Assembly (NCBI GenBank): GCA_951813065.1
Contig: CATOTH010000006.1
Location: 372,001-436,000 of the forward strand
From: an uncultured Bryobacterales bacterium
Lineage (GTDB): Bacteria; Acidobacteriota; Terriglobia; Bryobacterales; UBA6623
Direction of reading: 5' to 3'
Length of the DNA stretch: 64,000 nucleotides
Shown one piece after another: positions 55,820-64,000 of the stretch (its first letter is position 1; each line of letters opens with the position of its first letter). The notes beneath the pieces were generated by a model. It was given only the letters and a program-made list of their open reading frames with translations, was not told the origin of the DNA and did no database searches. The translations under genes were made by a program, and so were the position numbers.

Positions 55820-57581
55820 CCCGGATATCTCACCACTGGGAGTGGACATGAGGCGTCAATTCGTGGTAAGTTGTTTGTTATCAGGCAATTACAACCCAAC
55901 GAGGAGAACACCTCATGCCAACACACTGTACCACAATCGAGCTCCCCAACAACGGCCGTCGCAAGGTGATCGCCTGCTTCGACGGGGGCCGCATGTCCTC
56001 CGACGGGGGTGCCATTCTGCTGCAGGCCGCGGACCGCGCGCTCGACCTGACCGGTCGCATGACCGCCTGCTTCATCGATCACCGCAATCCCGCGCGCTGC
56101 GAACATTCCCTGCACGATCTGGTCGCCCAGCGCTTGTATGGACTCGCGCTCGGCTACGAAGATGTCAACGATCATGACACCCTGCGCGACGACAGCCTGC
56201 TCGCGCTCGCGCTCGGCCGGACGGACGTGACCGGGCAGGGCCGCGTGCGCGAGCGCGACCGGGGGCATCCGCTGGCCGGCTCGAGCACGCTCAACCGGCT
56301 CGAGCTGGGCACGCCCGAGCAAGCTGAAGAGGACCGCTACAAGCGGATCGTGGCCGATCCGGAGCGGCTCGACGCGCTGCTGGTGGACCTGTTCCTGGAG
56401 CAGCATGCGGAGGTTCCGGACGAGATCGTGCTGGACGTGGACGCGACCCATGACCCGCTGCACGGGGAGCAGGAAGGGCGCCACTTCCACGGCTACTACG
56501 ACTGCTACTGCTACCTGCCGCTGTACGTGACCTGTGGGCCGCACGTGCTGTGCGGGCGGCTGCGGCCATCGAGCGTGGATCCGGCGGAGGGGGTGGTGGC
56601 AGAGTTGGAGCGGATCGTGGAGCGGATCCGGGAGCGCTGGCCGGAGGTGGCGGTCATCGTGCGCGGGGACGCTGGGTTCTGCCGTGAGGATCTGATGGCG
56701 TGGTGTGAAGGGCAGCCGGGCGTGCACTACGTGTTCGGGCTGGCGCAGAACCTGCGGCTGAAGCGAGCGGTGGGGCAACAGCAGGAGCGGTCGCGGCGGC
56801 GGGGGCTGGCGAGCGGGCGGAAGTCGCGGCGGTACCGGGATTTCAGCTACCGCACGCTGGGGAGCTGGAGCCGGACGCGGCGGGTCGTGGGCAAGGCCGA
56901 ATGGTTGCCGGGCGAGGCGCGCAACAACAACGTGCGCTTCGTGGTGACGAGCCTGGACAAACGGGCGTGGGGAACGCGCGAGCTGTACGAGGAGCTGTAT
57001 TGTGCGCGCGGGGACATGGAGAATCGGATCAAGGAGCAGCAGCTGGACCTGTTCGCGGACCGGACATCGGCGGCGACGCTGCGAGCGAACCAGTTGCGGC
57101 TGCACTGGGCGCTGTTTGCGGCCGCGCTGCTGGAGGTGCTGCGGGGCTGGGCGCTGGCGGGGACGGAACTGGCGCAGGCGCAGTTCGGAACGATCCGGAC
57201 CCACTTGTTGAAGGTGGCCGCCGTGGTGCGGGTGAGCGTGCGGAGGACCTGGGTGTCGTTGTCGTCACTGTACCCGCGACAGGAGCTGTTCGCGCACTGC
57301 GTGGCCCAGCTGAGGGAGGCGGCGGCGAGCTAGCCGTCGGAGCATTCGGATCGGGCTGTAGCCCGCCGCAGGGGAGGGGTGCGCGTGCAGCGTGCGGATT
57401 CACCGGCCCGGAGAGGCGGGACAACCCCGGAGCCGGTTCCGACAGCAGGACCACGCGGCAACAGGGGAGGATTCGCAGGAGGAGGGTCGTCAACTCCTGT
57501 GACAAGCGTCTCTCTCAGGCCCAGCGTCTGGGCTGTTGAACCGCGGTCCCGGGGTTGCCCAGAGTTGGTGAGATATCCGGG
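55820..57581 (+). mobile_element. complete IS1380-family insertion sequence (1762 bp)
   Basis: Perfect 16-base terminal inverted repeats CCCGGATATCTCACCA (55820-55835) and its complement (57566-57581) bound a single transposase gene. A CTAG target duplication flanks both ends. Removing the element restores the disrupted host gene, so ends are exact. The element is richer in G+C than its neighbours. Confidence 0.93.
55915..57333 (+). CDS. IS1380-family transposase
   Basis: 472 residues with a strong GAGGAG eight bases before the ATG. IS1380 (DDE_Tnp_1) features: FDGGRMSSDGGAILLQAADRA near the start, IVLDVDATHDPLHGEQEG with the first catalytic Asp, VIVRGDAGFCREDLMAWCE with the second, and the C-terminal ARGDMENRIKEQQLDLFADR with the Glu. 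No stop or frameshift interrupts it, so it looks active. It performs cut-and-paste movement of the element. Confidence 0.95.
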   Translation: MPTHCTTIELPNNGRRKVIACFDGGRMSSDGGAILLQAADRALDLTGRMTACFIDHRNPARCEHSLHDLVAQRLYGLALGYEDVNDHDTLRDDSLLALALGRTDVTGQGRVRERDRGHPLAGSSTLNRLELGTPEQAEEDRYKRIVADPERLDALLVDLFLEQHAEVPDEIVLDVDATHDPLHGEQEGRHFHGYYDCYCYLPLYVTCGPHVLCGRLRPSSVDPAEGVVAELERIVERIRERWPEVAVIVRGDAGFCREDLMAWCEGQPGVHYVFGLAQNLRLKRAVGQQQERSRRRGLASGRKSRRYRDFSYRTLGSWSRTRRVVGKAEWLPGEARNNNVRFVVTSLDKRAWGTRELYEELYCARGDMENRIKEQQLDLFADRTSAATLRANQLRLHWALFAAALLEVLRGWALAGTELAQAQFGTIRTHLLKVAAVVRVSVRRTWVSLSSLYPRQELFAHCVAQLREAAAS

Positions 57582-57585
57582 CTAG
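57582..57585. repeat. target site duplication CTAG, right copy
   Basis: Right copy of the four-base duplication flanking the IS1380-family element. Confidence 0.85.
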
Positions 57586-57955
57586 CACCGAGGTCAACCG
57601 GAACGCGCTGGGCGGCGCGGGAGGCGCGGAGAGGGTCGACATCCCTTCGGACGTCTTCGTCAATCTCGGTTTCTTTGTTCCGGCCGGAGAGAGGCTGACG
57701 ATTGGAGCCGACTATCGGATGGTCAATGCACTCTCCGGCATTGACATCGGCGGCGAAGGCTTTTCACCTAGCCGTTTTCCGGCGTTGCAGGAGGACGCGC
57801 ACATCGTTGGTGGCCGGCTGATCGCCAACATCACCGACGCGGTCAGCGTGAACGGGTTCTATGGCCAGGTGGTGGCGGGCCGGAACACGGCTGCGGCGCG
57901 GATCATTGGGTTCGGCGTCACCTTCAGCTTCGGGGGTGGCGGGGTCGGGTTCTAG

Positions 57956-58415
57956 CCCCCTCCCACACCCAATCCAGGTTGGCCGTCCGAACCGCAAGAT
58001 CGACGGTCGGCTTCGGTTCCATCTGCGCTCGTGGGTCTATGCCGTCCCCACTTTCCGCGAGAACTCGGCTGATTGAGACTTGCGTTGCTGATCGGAACCA
58101 GCGCCGGACCGAGATCAGCTCGCAGTCCAGGACGGAGGATGCGCAGATCAGAGTGAAGAGCCTATATTCGACAATTTGTGATGATAGTCGGCATTAGCCA
58201 TCTCTCTCATCTGTTGAATCTTCCATGGAATCACGCGTTGTTATGGGAAGAACGTCTCTCATTTGATTCATAGCATCCAATGTCTTGCTCGTAGCTTTTG
58301 GCTAGGCTGGCTGCCGGCCCGTGGCTGATTCTCTTCGAGCGGTGTCTTCAAGGACTTCGTTCAGGTAACCGCGTGGCCGCAGTCGGCACCAAAATGTGAG
58401 GATAGGTGGACCGGC
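57956..58415. other. 460-base spacer without a convincing gene
   Basis: Short frames only, none with family resemblance. It is comparatively A+T-rich around 58160-58300, where promoter sequences for the hydrolase gene could lie. Confidence 0.4.
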
Positions 58416-59480
58416 GTGTTGAACCGTCCCAAGTTCTGCCTGATGACCCTTGCCGCCACGAGCGCATTGGCGATGGCGGATCAGGTCGATTCGCCGCCGC
58501 TCGAGCTGGTGCAAGCGGGCGTGTTCTTTGTCGGAGGGCATGGGGCTCCGGGCGGAACCGAGGCCGGAAACGCATCGCTCTCTGAGAAGCCGGCCGTCCA
58601 GGTCACCGGGCAGTCGATGGTCCACTACTACGTTCCCAGCGAGAAACGGGACGTTTCTATCGTCCTCTACCCGGGGCTCGGGCTAACATCGTATATCTTC
58701 CTCGCGACCCCGGACGGCCGCGAGGGATGGGCCACGCTCTTTGCCAGAGACGGCTTCACGACGTATGTGTACGACGTTCCGAACACTGGCATTTCCGGAT
58801 TCGATATCGCCCCCTTCAACCGAGCCCGTCTTGGCGAGCTCGCCGTCGCGGAACAACCGAATCTCGCGATCTGGAACCATCGGCAGATCTGGACTCGATG
58901 GGGCTTCGGGCCGGAAGCTGGAACGCCCTACGAGCACACCCGATTTCCAGTTGAGAACATAGATCAGTTCCTCGCGGCGATGAACCCTAGGGTGGGTGGC
59001 GGTAGCGGCCGCGGGCGACGCAGGGCCGCCGACCCGAATGCGCCAGACCCAGTACTTGGGAACTTCATCGAGCTCCTGGAACGAGCTGGTCCCGCTGTGA
59101 TCGTCCTGCACTCATGGGCTGGTCGGACTGGCTTGCAAGCGGCCGCGCAAAGGCCGGACTTGGTGCGAGGAGTCGTGGTTGTCGAGCCCGTCGGCTGTCC
59201 GAGTAATCCAGCGGATCCGTTCTTCGAGACAGGCGTCCCGTTTCTGGCGGTCTATGGGGACTTCATCGAAGAACGAGGGCAAGCCGGCAGGCTCGGAGCC
59301 TGCCGCAGCACGGCGGAAAACCTGTCCAAGCGAGGCGTGCCGGCCGGTATGCTTGTGTTGCCCGAAATCGGAATTGCGGGTAATACCCATTTGATGATGC
59401 AGGACGATAACAACGATGACATCGCGGGGCGGATCGTCACCTGGATCACTGATCATGTGGATAGCTCGTCGGCCGATTAG
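58416..59480 (+). CDS. exported alpha/beta hydrolase, esterase-713-like
   Basis: 354 residues from GTG 58416 (TTG 58419 follows). Signal peptide LMTLAATSALAMADQ. VFFVGGHGAPGG and YPGLGLTSYIFLATPDGREGWATLFARDGF match esterase-713-type hydrolases. The nucleophile elbow is HSWAGRTG (Ser in the G-x-S-like turn), with the catalytic His probably in GNTHLMMQ. A Gly/Arg-rich loop (GGGSGRGRRRAA) interrupts the middle. It probably hydrolyses an ester outside the cytoplasm. A DUF3500-like Tat gene follows by 141 bases. Confidence 0.85.
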   Translation: MLNRPKFCLMTLAATSALAMADQVDSPPLELVQAGVFFVGGHGAPGGTEAGNASLSEKPAVQVTGQSMVHYYVPSEKRDVSIVLYPGLGLTSYIFLATPDGREGWATLFARDGFTTYVYDVPNTGISGFDIAPFNRARLGELAVAEQPNLAIWNHRQIWTRWGFGPEAGTPYEHTRFPVENIDQFLAAMNPRVGGGSGRGRRRAADPNAPDPVLGNFIELLERAGPAVIVLHSWAGRTGLQAAAQRPDLVRGVVVVEPVGCPSNPADPFFETGVPFLAVYGDFIEERGQAGRLGACRSTAENLSKRGVPAGMLVLPEIGIAGNTHLMMQDDNNDDIAGRIVTWITDHVDSSSAD

Positions 59481-59621
59481 CGAGACGACTCTCCGGGCCT
59501 GTGCGGGCTTCGTGACAAAAGGTTCAATCAGCGTTCGGGAGATGCGGGAATGACGCCAGCATTCTTCATTCGCTAGGTGTAACCGACTGTACCGGATGCA
59601 GGTCAATTAGTAGCAGAAGCC

Positions 59622-60647
59622 ATGGCCACCACTCGCAATTTCGATCGCCGGCAGTTTCTTGCCGCTGCCAGCTTGGGAGGGCCTGCACTGGCGGCATCCG
59701 CAACCACGCTTGGTTCCCAACCGAAGCCGGAGACCCTGGTCGCGCAGCTCCATGAAAGCCTGACGGACCACCAGCGACAGACCGTAGTCTTGCCCTTTGA
59801 CAACCCACTCCGGTCGAGGGTGGAGAACAACTGGCACATCACCAACGCGAGAGTGGGTCGGTTCTTCACCCGCGACCAACAGGCGTTGATCGAAGAGATA
59901 TTCATGGACCTTCACGCGCCCGATTTCCATGATTCGTTGAAGAAGCATGTTGCTGACGACTTTGGCAGCGTGCGGAATCTGTCGGTCGCACTATTCGGGG
60001 AGCCTGGTTCAGGGGAGTTTGAGTTTGTCATTACGGGACGACATTGCACCGTCCGGTGCGACGGGGATTCCGTGGATGGGGCTGCCTTCGGGGGCCCGAT
60101 CTTTTATGGGCACGAGGGCGAGAGTTTCTACGAGAGCCCGACGCACCCCAACAACGTGTATTGGTTCCAGGCAGAACGTGCCAACGAAGTCTTCAGTGCG
60201 CTTGACGGCCGCCAGCGAGCCGAGGCGCTACAGCCGAGGGCACCGCGCGAACGAAGCGTATTTACCGTAGAGCCCTCCGCGGAACCGGACGGCCTGCACG
60301 TTGGCGAGATGTCCCGCGACCAGCGCGAGTTGGTGAGCCGTACCCTCGCTGACCTACTGTCTCCTTTCCGCAAGCGCGATCAGGAGGAGGCGCTTAGCCT
60401 CATTGAGGGCGCAGGAGGCGTGGACAACCTGACAATGGCCTTCTACCAGAACGAAGACCTGGGTAACGACGGGGTGTGGGATGTCTGGAAGCTCGAGAGT
60501 CCCACGATGGTGTGGTATTTCCGCGGTTCTCCGCATGTCCACGTATGGGTGAACGTGCAGGAGAACCCGGGCTGGAGGGCTCCCGGCAGCACATCCGGTC
60601 GGCGGTCTTCAGGTGGTGCCCGCCGAAGGGGCCGGGCAAACGCTTGA
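59622..60647 (+). CDS. DUF3500-like Tat-exported protein
   Basis: 341 residues. A twin-arginine signal (FDRRQFLAAASLGGPALAAS) is followed by LTDHQRQTVVLPFDNPLRSRV, a DUF3500-type beginning, and FVITGRHCTVRCDGDSVDGAAFGGPIFYGH. The C-terminus is extended by a basic, Gly/Ser/Arg-rich tail (TSGRRSSGGARRRGRANA). DUF3500 proteins are exported with unknown activity. Assignment is by motif resemblance only. It is convergent with the HlyD gene. Confidence 0.7.
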   Translation: MATTRNFDRRQFLAAASLGGPALAASATTLGSQPKPETLVAQLHESLTDHQRQTVVLPFDNPLRSRVENNWHITNARVGRFFTRDQQALIEEIFMDLHAPDFHDSLKKHVADDFGSVRNLSVALFGEPGSGEFEFVITGRHCTVRCDGDSVDGAAFGGPIFYGHEGESFYESPTHPNNVYWFQAERANEVFSALDGRQRAEALQPRAPRERSVFTVEPSAEPDGLHVGEMSRDQRELVSRTLADLLSPFRKRDQEEALSLIEGAGGVDNLTMAFYQNEDLGNDGVWDVWKLESPTMVWYFRGSPHVHVWVNVQENPGWRAPGSTSGRRSSGGARRRGRANA

Positions 60648-60717
60648 GGCAGCCTCTGGGCAGTCCTTTGAAGCCCCAGCGGTTTCCGGGCGTCACGTAG
60701 CGGCTGCATCTTGCAGT

Positions 60718-61920
60718 TCAACGGCTGCGGGGAGCAACCTCGACTCCTGCTTCGATCTGGTCATTGGGGTAGGCAATTACCTGGTCACCCTCGGCCAGCC
60801 CTTTCAGCACTTGCGCTTCCCGGGCATTGCGCTGGCCGACTTCAACCTCCTGAAGCGTCGCTAACGACAGTGTGTCCACCGTGTAGACGGCCCATTTCTC
60901 TCCGTGGCGGAACAGGCTGCTGGAGGGAATCTTGAGGACATCATCTTCCTCCCATATCACCACCCGGATCTCGACCCGGTAGCCGTCACCAAGCGCCTCC
61001 CAGGCTTCTCGAACGTCCTCGAAGTCAACGATCACGTTGACCCGTTGCTCTTCGACTCCCAGCGCTGAGATTTTTGTGAAGCCGAACGGTTCGACCTTAC
61101 GGACCCTGCCGGTCAGGGTGCGGTCACCGCCCCATTGCTCGATCAGGACCTGGTGGCCTGGACGGATCCGAACTGCATCCGTCGAGAGCATGTCGGAGAC
61201 AATCTCGAGCTTTTCCGGGTCGGCGATCTCGAGGAGCGGCTCCCCGGCTGGCACGACCGATGTGCTTTCTCGAAGGCGCCGCAGCACGACACCGTTGATC
61301 GGGGATTTCAGGTCAATGGCGCGTTGTTCGTGGCGGGCGGCGTCGACGCGAATCAGGGCAGTGCGGGATCTCTCGAGTTCGGCTTGTGCTACGGCGATGG
61401 ATGACTCGGCGGCGCGCACGGTCTCGTCGGCAGTCTGCTTGCGCAGGCGAACTGCCTCCATTCTGTCGTCAGCGAGCAAGCCGTCTTGGTGGAGCCGCTG
61501 GTAACGTCGCAGCTCGCTTGTAGCGTGTTCCTCCTCCGCCAAGGCCCTGGAGAGGTCGACACGTGTCCGGTTCACCGCCGCTTCGCTCGTCTTGACGTTG
61601 GCTTCGGCTTCCGCGAGAGCTCTCTCGTCCAGGAACTCTGGATCGGTGGGTTGGAATCGCGCCAGAACGGTTGAGCCTGCCTGGACTCTGTCACCAGGCT
61701 CGAGTTCGATTCTCAACACCTTGCCCAGCAAAGGGGCGGAAACCACGTAGCGGTCTCGCACCCTGGTCTCACCTTCTTCGTCGAGCGTAACGATCAATCG
61801 GCCTCGCGCGGCCTGACCGAAATCCGCCTCTTGAGGCTGCGGCTGAAACGCGAAGTAGAATCCCGCAGCCGCGCCGGCAACGATCAGCCAGACCAGAATC
61901 CGCGTTGGTCGGATCTTCAT
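60718..61920 (-). CDS. HlyD/RND-type periplasmic adaptor protein
   Basis: 400 residues. One N-terminal membrane helix (RILVWLIVAGAAAGFYFAF), a lipoyl-like half (VVSAPLLGKVLRIELEPGDRVQAGS), a long coiled-coil hairpin (about residues 80-200, with LAEAEANVKTSEAAVNRTRVD and ESSIAVAQAELERSRTAL), the second lipoyl half (INGVVLRRLRES) and a beta-barrel. It links an inner-membrane transporter to the outer membrane. It follows the FtsX-type permease by three bases on the same strand. Confidence 0.92.
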   Translation of the reverse strand: MKIRPTRILVWLIVAGAAAGFYFAFQPQPQEADFGQAARGRLIVTLDEEGETRVRDRYVVSAPLLGKVLRIELEPGDRVQAGSTVLARFQPTDPEFLDERALAEAEANVKTSEAAVNRTRVDLSRALAEEEHATSELRRYQRLHQDGLLADDRMEAVRLRKQTADETVRAAESSIAVAQAELERSRTALIRVDAARHEQRAIDLKSPINGVVLRRLRESTSVVPAGEPLLEIADPEKLEIVSDMLSTDAVRIRPGHQVLIEQWGGDRTLTGRVRKVEPFGFTKISALGVEEQRVNVIVDFEDVREAWEALGDGYRVEIRVVIWEEDDVLKIPSSSLFRHGEKWAVYTVDTLSLATLQEVEVGQRNAREAQVLKGLAEGDQVIAYPNDQIEAGVEVAPRSR

Positions 61921-61923
61921 GTC

Positions 61924-64000
61924 CTATTCCTTGGCCTTGAGGACTTCCAGGAGGTCGAGGTGATCCAGTTTGCGCCGGACCAGAAGCCCGGAAATGGCGC
62001 TTGCGCCGAGAATCGCGAGGGTACAGAATGCGTAGGTCCTCGGGGTTGCCGCGAGCGGGATCGCGTACAGCTCCGATTCCAGCATGGTCACGATGGAGAC
62101 AGAGAGGCCATAGCCCAGTACCATCCCCAACGGTAGCGCAAGGAGGGTTAATACGCCTAGTTCGCCAAGCAGTATTGCCGAGATCTCGGCCCGAGTGAAC
62201 CCCATGACCCGCAAGCTTGCCAGTTCCCGACTGCGCTCTGCCAGCGAGACCCTCGCGGCGTTGTAGACGACTCCGAAAGCGATAATCGATGCGAACACCA
62301 CGTTGAAGAAAATCATGATCCCGATGTTCTCGGCGAACGTGTCTCGAAATGCCGTCAGAGCCGCTTCCCTCATGGTGCTACCGGCAATTGTCGGCGTCTC
62401 CTTGACCTGCTGGAACAGTTGGGGAAGAAAGACGGAGTCGACCTTCAGATACCCTCCAGAGAGAGTCGCCCCCTCCCCCAGTAGTCGCCGCATGGCATCG
62501 ATTTCCATGTAGGCGGAAAGCCCCATGTATTGCTCAACTACTCCAGTGACGACAGTATTGCGGATCGCTCGCTTTCCGACCAGAACCTCCACAGTTAGCG
62601 GGCTGCCGGGTGAGACGTCCAAGATTTGAGCAAGTCGAGCCGAGACCACAATGCCGTCTGGTGGCATCTGGACTTGCTCCATTGCCCGGACGTCGATAAC
62701 CCGAAAAAGCTCTCCTGTTTCGGGCAGTCCGGTGATTGCGAGTTGGCGCGTCCGGGATCCGGACCGAAGTCGGACTGGGGCGCTGCGAACGGGCTCCGAC
62801 GCCATCACTCCAGGCAGGCGCTGTAGGGCATGGATCCCGCCCGGAGAAACGGGCTCGGCGAATGACACCTGGACATCGTGTCGCTGAGCCAGGCGAAACT
62901 GAACGTCCATCATCAGTTCCAATGAATCCACCGAGAAGAGCCCGGCGATCAAGATTGCCAGCGAGCACGCAATGCCCCCAATCCCGATCATCGTCCGTCC
63001 TGGTTGGCGCTCGATGTTGCGCAGGATAATGCGCGAGGGCTGGGAGAGCAATCCCTGAAGCCCCAGACGCTCAGCAAGGCTCGTTCTGTAAGTTGGTGGG
63101 GCCTGCGGCCGCATGGCTTCGGCAGGTTGGAGGCGAACCGCGCGCCGGACCGAGGAAATTGCACCTAGAATCGCTGCGAGGATTCCGATACCGATCGCGG
63201 CGGCAACAACGTCGGGCTGCAGTCGGTGCTCGAGGGCAGGGAAGCGAAAGAACTCGTTGTACATGCCGAGCATGTGACGTCCCAGGAATGCGCCGCCGGC
63301 AGTTCCCGCGAGCGTTCCGGTCAGGCTGATAGCGAGCGCCCAATAGACGTAGTGGAGGGCGATGTGCCGGTTCGGGTACCCGAGCGCCTTGAGCGTAGCG
63401 ATTTGCTCGCGTTGCACAGCCACGATGCGACCGAGAACAACGTGCAGCAGAAAGGCTGCGACGGCCAGGAAGATCAATGGCACAATCAGGCCGGCGCCTT
63501 GCAATCCGCTCAGTTCTTGCTCGACCGACCAGTGGGACAGTTGGAGATCCCTGGGAATAGCTCCCCAGCCGCCGTAGGGGCGCAACAGGTCGTCCAGTTC
63601 CTGGATCACAGCCTCGGATCGTGCCTCTGGCATGAGAAGGAGGGCGACATCGTTGAATCCGCCCTCCATATCGAAGGCTGCTGCCAGCGCTCTGCGCTCC
63701 ATCCAAAAGACCCCGAACCGCTTATCGTCGGGAATGAGCTCTCCCGGCCGAATTGTGTAAATGAACTCAGGAGAGAGTCCGATGCCGACGATTTCCAACC
63801 TGCGTCTTCGCCCATTGAGGACTGCGTGCAGCGAATCCCCCGGTAGCAGTCCATGGGCGTTCGCAAATCCCTCGCTAGCGATCACTTCGTCCGGACGACC
63901 CGAATCGATGTAGCGGCCACTACTTAAGACAATGTCGTTGAGGATCTCCCGTCGCTTGTCGGGGATCGAGACGAGCCTACCGGTGGCTGGCTCGTCCATG
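61924..64000 (-). CDS. FtsX/MacB-type ABC transporter permease, N-terminus outside the window
   Basis: At least 691 residues; the frame is open at the right window edge and the first transmembrane helix and start of the periplasmic domain are missing. Two FtsX units are visible: one around residues 165-290 (LIVPLIFLAVAAFLLHVVLGRI, REQIATLKALGYPNRHI) and one at the C-terminus (FNVVFASIIAFGVVYNAARV, RELASLRVMGFTRAEISAILL). Double-FtsX permeases with HlyD adaptors form DevBCA/MacAB-like exporters of lipids, peptides or drugs. The ATPase gene would lie to the right of the window. Confidence 0.9.
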   Translation of the reverse strand, partial: MDEPATGRLVSIPDKRREILNDIVLSSGRYIDSGRPDEVIASEGFANAHGLLPGDSLHAVLNGRRRRLEIVGIGLSPEFIYTIRPGELIPDDKRFGVFWMERRALAAAFDMEGGFNDVALLLMPEARSEAVIQELDDLLRPYGGWGAIPRDLQLSHWSVEQELSGLQGAGLIVPLIFLAVAAFLLHVVLGRIVAVQREQIATLKALGYPNRHIALHYVYWALAISLTGTLAGTAGGAFLGRHMLGMYNEFFRFPALEHRLQPDVVAAAIGIGILAAILGAISSVRRAVRLQPAEAMRPQAPPTYRTSLAERLGLQGLLSQPSRIILRNIERQPGRTMIGIGGIACSLAILIAGLFSVDSLELMMDVQFRLAQRHDVQVSFAEPVSPGGIHALQRLPGVMASEPVRSAPVRLRSGSRTRQLAITGLPETGELFRVIDVRAMEQVQMPPDGIVVSARLAQILDVSPGSPLTVEVLVGKRAIRNTVVTGVVEQYMGLSAYMEIDAMRRLLGEGATLSGGYLKVDSVFLPQLFQQVKETPTIAGSTMREAALTAFRDTFAENIGIMIFFNVVFASIIAFGVVYNAARVSLAERSRELASLRVMGFTRAEISAILLGELGVLTLLALPLGMVLGYGLSVSIVTMLESELYAIPLAATPRTYAFCTLAILGASAISGLLVRRKLDHLDLLEVLKAKE

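Larger units (their letters stand above)
55242..57955 (+). pseudogene. outer-membrane beta-barrel-type gene split by IS1380 insertion
   Basis: Left part 55242-55819 encodes a signal peptide (FAAALALCLFASLALAQG) and beta strands with alternating aromatic residues (GTGSVSISYVNQN, NTMWFGVNYAINDAVALDV, GETSYSG-type loops). Right part 57586-57955 continues with VFVNLGFFVPAGERLTIGADYRMV and ends in AAARIIGFGVTFSFGGGG. Removing 55820-57585 (element plus one target copy) restores one open frame of 315 residues without any change, which shows the insertion broke an intact gene. It was probably an outer membrane barrel of the transporter/DUF type of unknown role. Confidence 0.85.

Noticed and set aside
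55816-57204. 462-codon open frame on the minus strand across the IS1380 transposase
   Set aside because: Antisense to a clear transposase; composition is that of a mirror frame in high-GC DNA (runs of Arg, Pro, Gln and His) and no family is recognisable.

Overview
This 64 kb window looks like a chromosomal piece of a Gram-negative, high-GC, non-model bacterium, most likely an Acidobacteriota of the Bryobacterales/Solibacter type. The placement is inferred from gene content: DUF1553, DUF1592, DUF1552 and DUF1501 exported proteins typical of Planctomycetes and Bryobacterales, an exported ankyrin protein, PQQ enzymes with c-type haem domains, a sulfatase, TPR proteins with a carboxypeptidase-regulatory-like N-terminus, and frequent GTG/TTG starts. 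No rRNA is present to confirm it. The chromosomal nature is clear from polA, rpmB, tig, clpP, rsmA, serA, ilvE, dgt and a tRNA-Asp gene.

Layout. 1-7203: a compact plus-strand operon for exported proteins: the tail of a DUF1553 protein, a DUF1592 double-haem cytochrome-like protein, a DUF1552 Tat protein, a Sec-exported ankyrin protein and a DUF1501 Tat protein. 7327-10089: two tandem copies of a secreted TPR gene together with its upstream region. 10362-12206: an ISAs1-type transposase carrying an N-terminal DUF4338/DruA-like domain. 12408-16726: YfgM-like TPR protein, Dgt, a HIT-like protein, then minus-strand Gfo/Idh/MocA oxidoreductase and HpcH/HpaI aldolase, followed by tRNA-Asp. 17458-21648: transporters and a MaoC dehydratase. 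21704-30453: housekeeping genes (polA, ilvE, site-2 protease, quinone oxidoreductase, clpP, tig, rsmA). 30544-36955: TPR protein, a 54-residue membrane protein coupled to a sodium:solute symporter, an Asp/Cys-type sulfatase and a GSDH-type lipoprotein. 37064-41621: MFS exporter, rpmB, serA and a coupled class V aminotransferase. 42354-51823: an unrecognised exported protein, a PQQ/haem dehydrogenase, a Tat-exported class V aminotransferase, an ABC exporter pair and a GT-C type glycosyltransferase. 52217-57955: DUF547 gene, a decayed second copy of the glycosyltransferase/DUF547 pair, a small secreted protein, and an outer-membrane-type gene split by a complete IS1380-family element. 58416-64000: exported alpha/beta hydrolase, DUF3500-like Tat protein, and an HlyD-type adaptor with an FtsX-type permease cut by the window edge.

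Functional reading (inference). Much of the accessory content acts outside the cytoplasm: haem- and PQQ-linked oxidation, desulfation, exported hydrolases and exported PLP chemistry, with sodium-, proton- and ATP-driven transporters. This suits scavenging of sulfated or complex organic matter. The most unusual pieces are the nested exported operon at the left end, the transposase/DruA fusion, and two cases of recent genome change that can be read in detail: the IS1380 insertion with its target duplication, and the duplicated-then-decayed GT/DUF547 pair.
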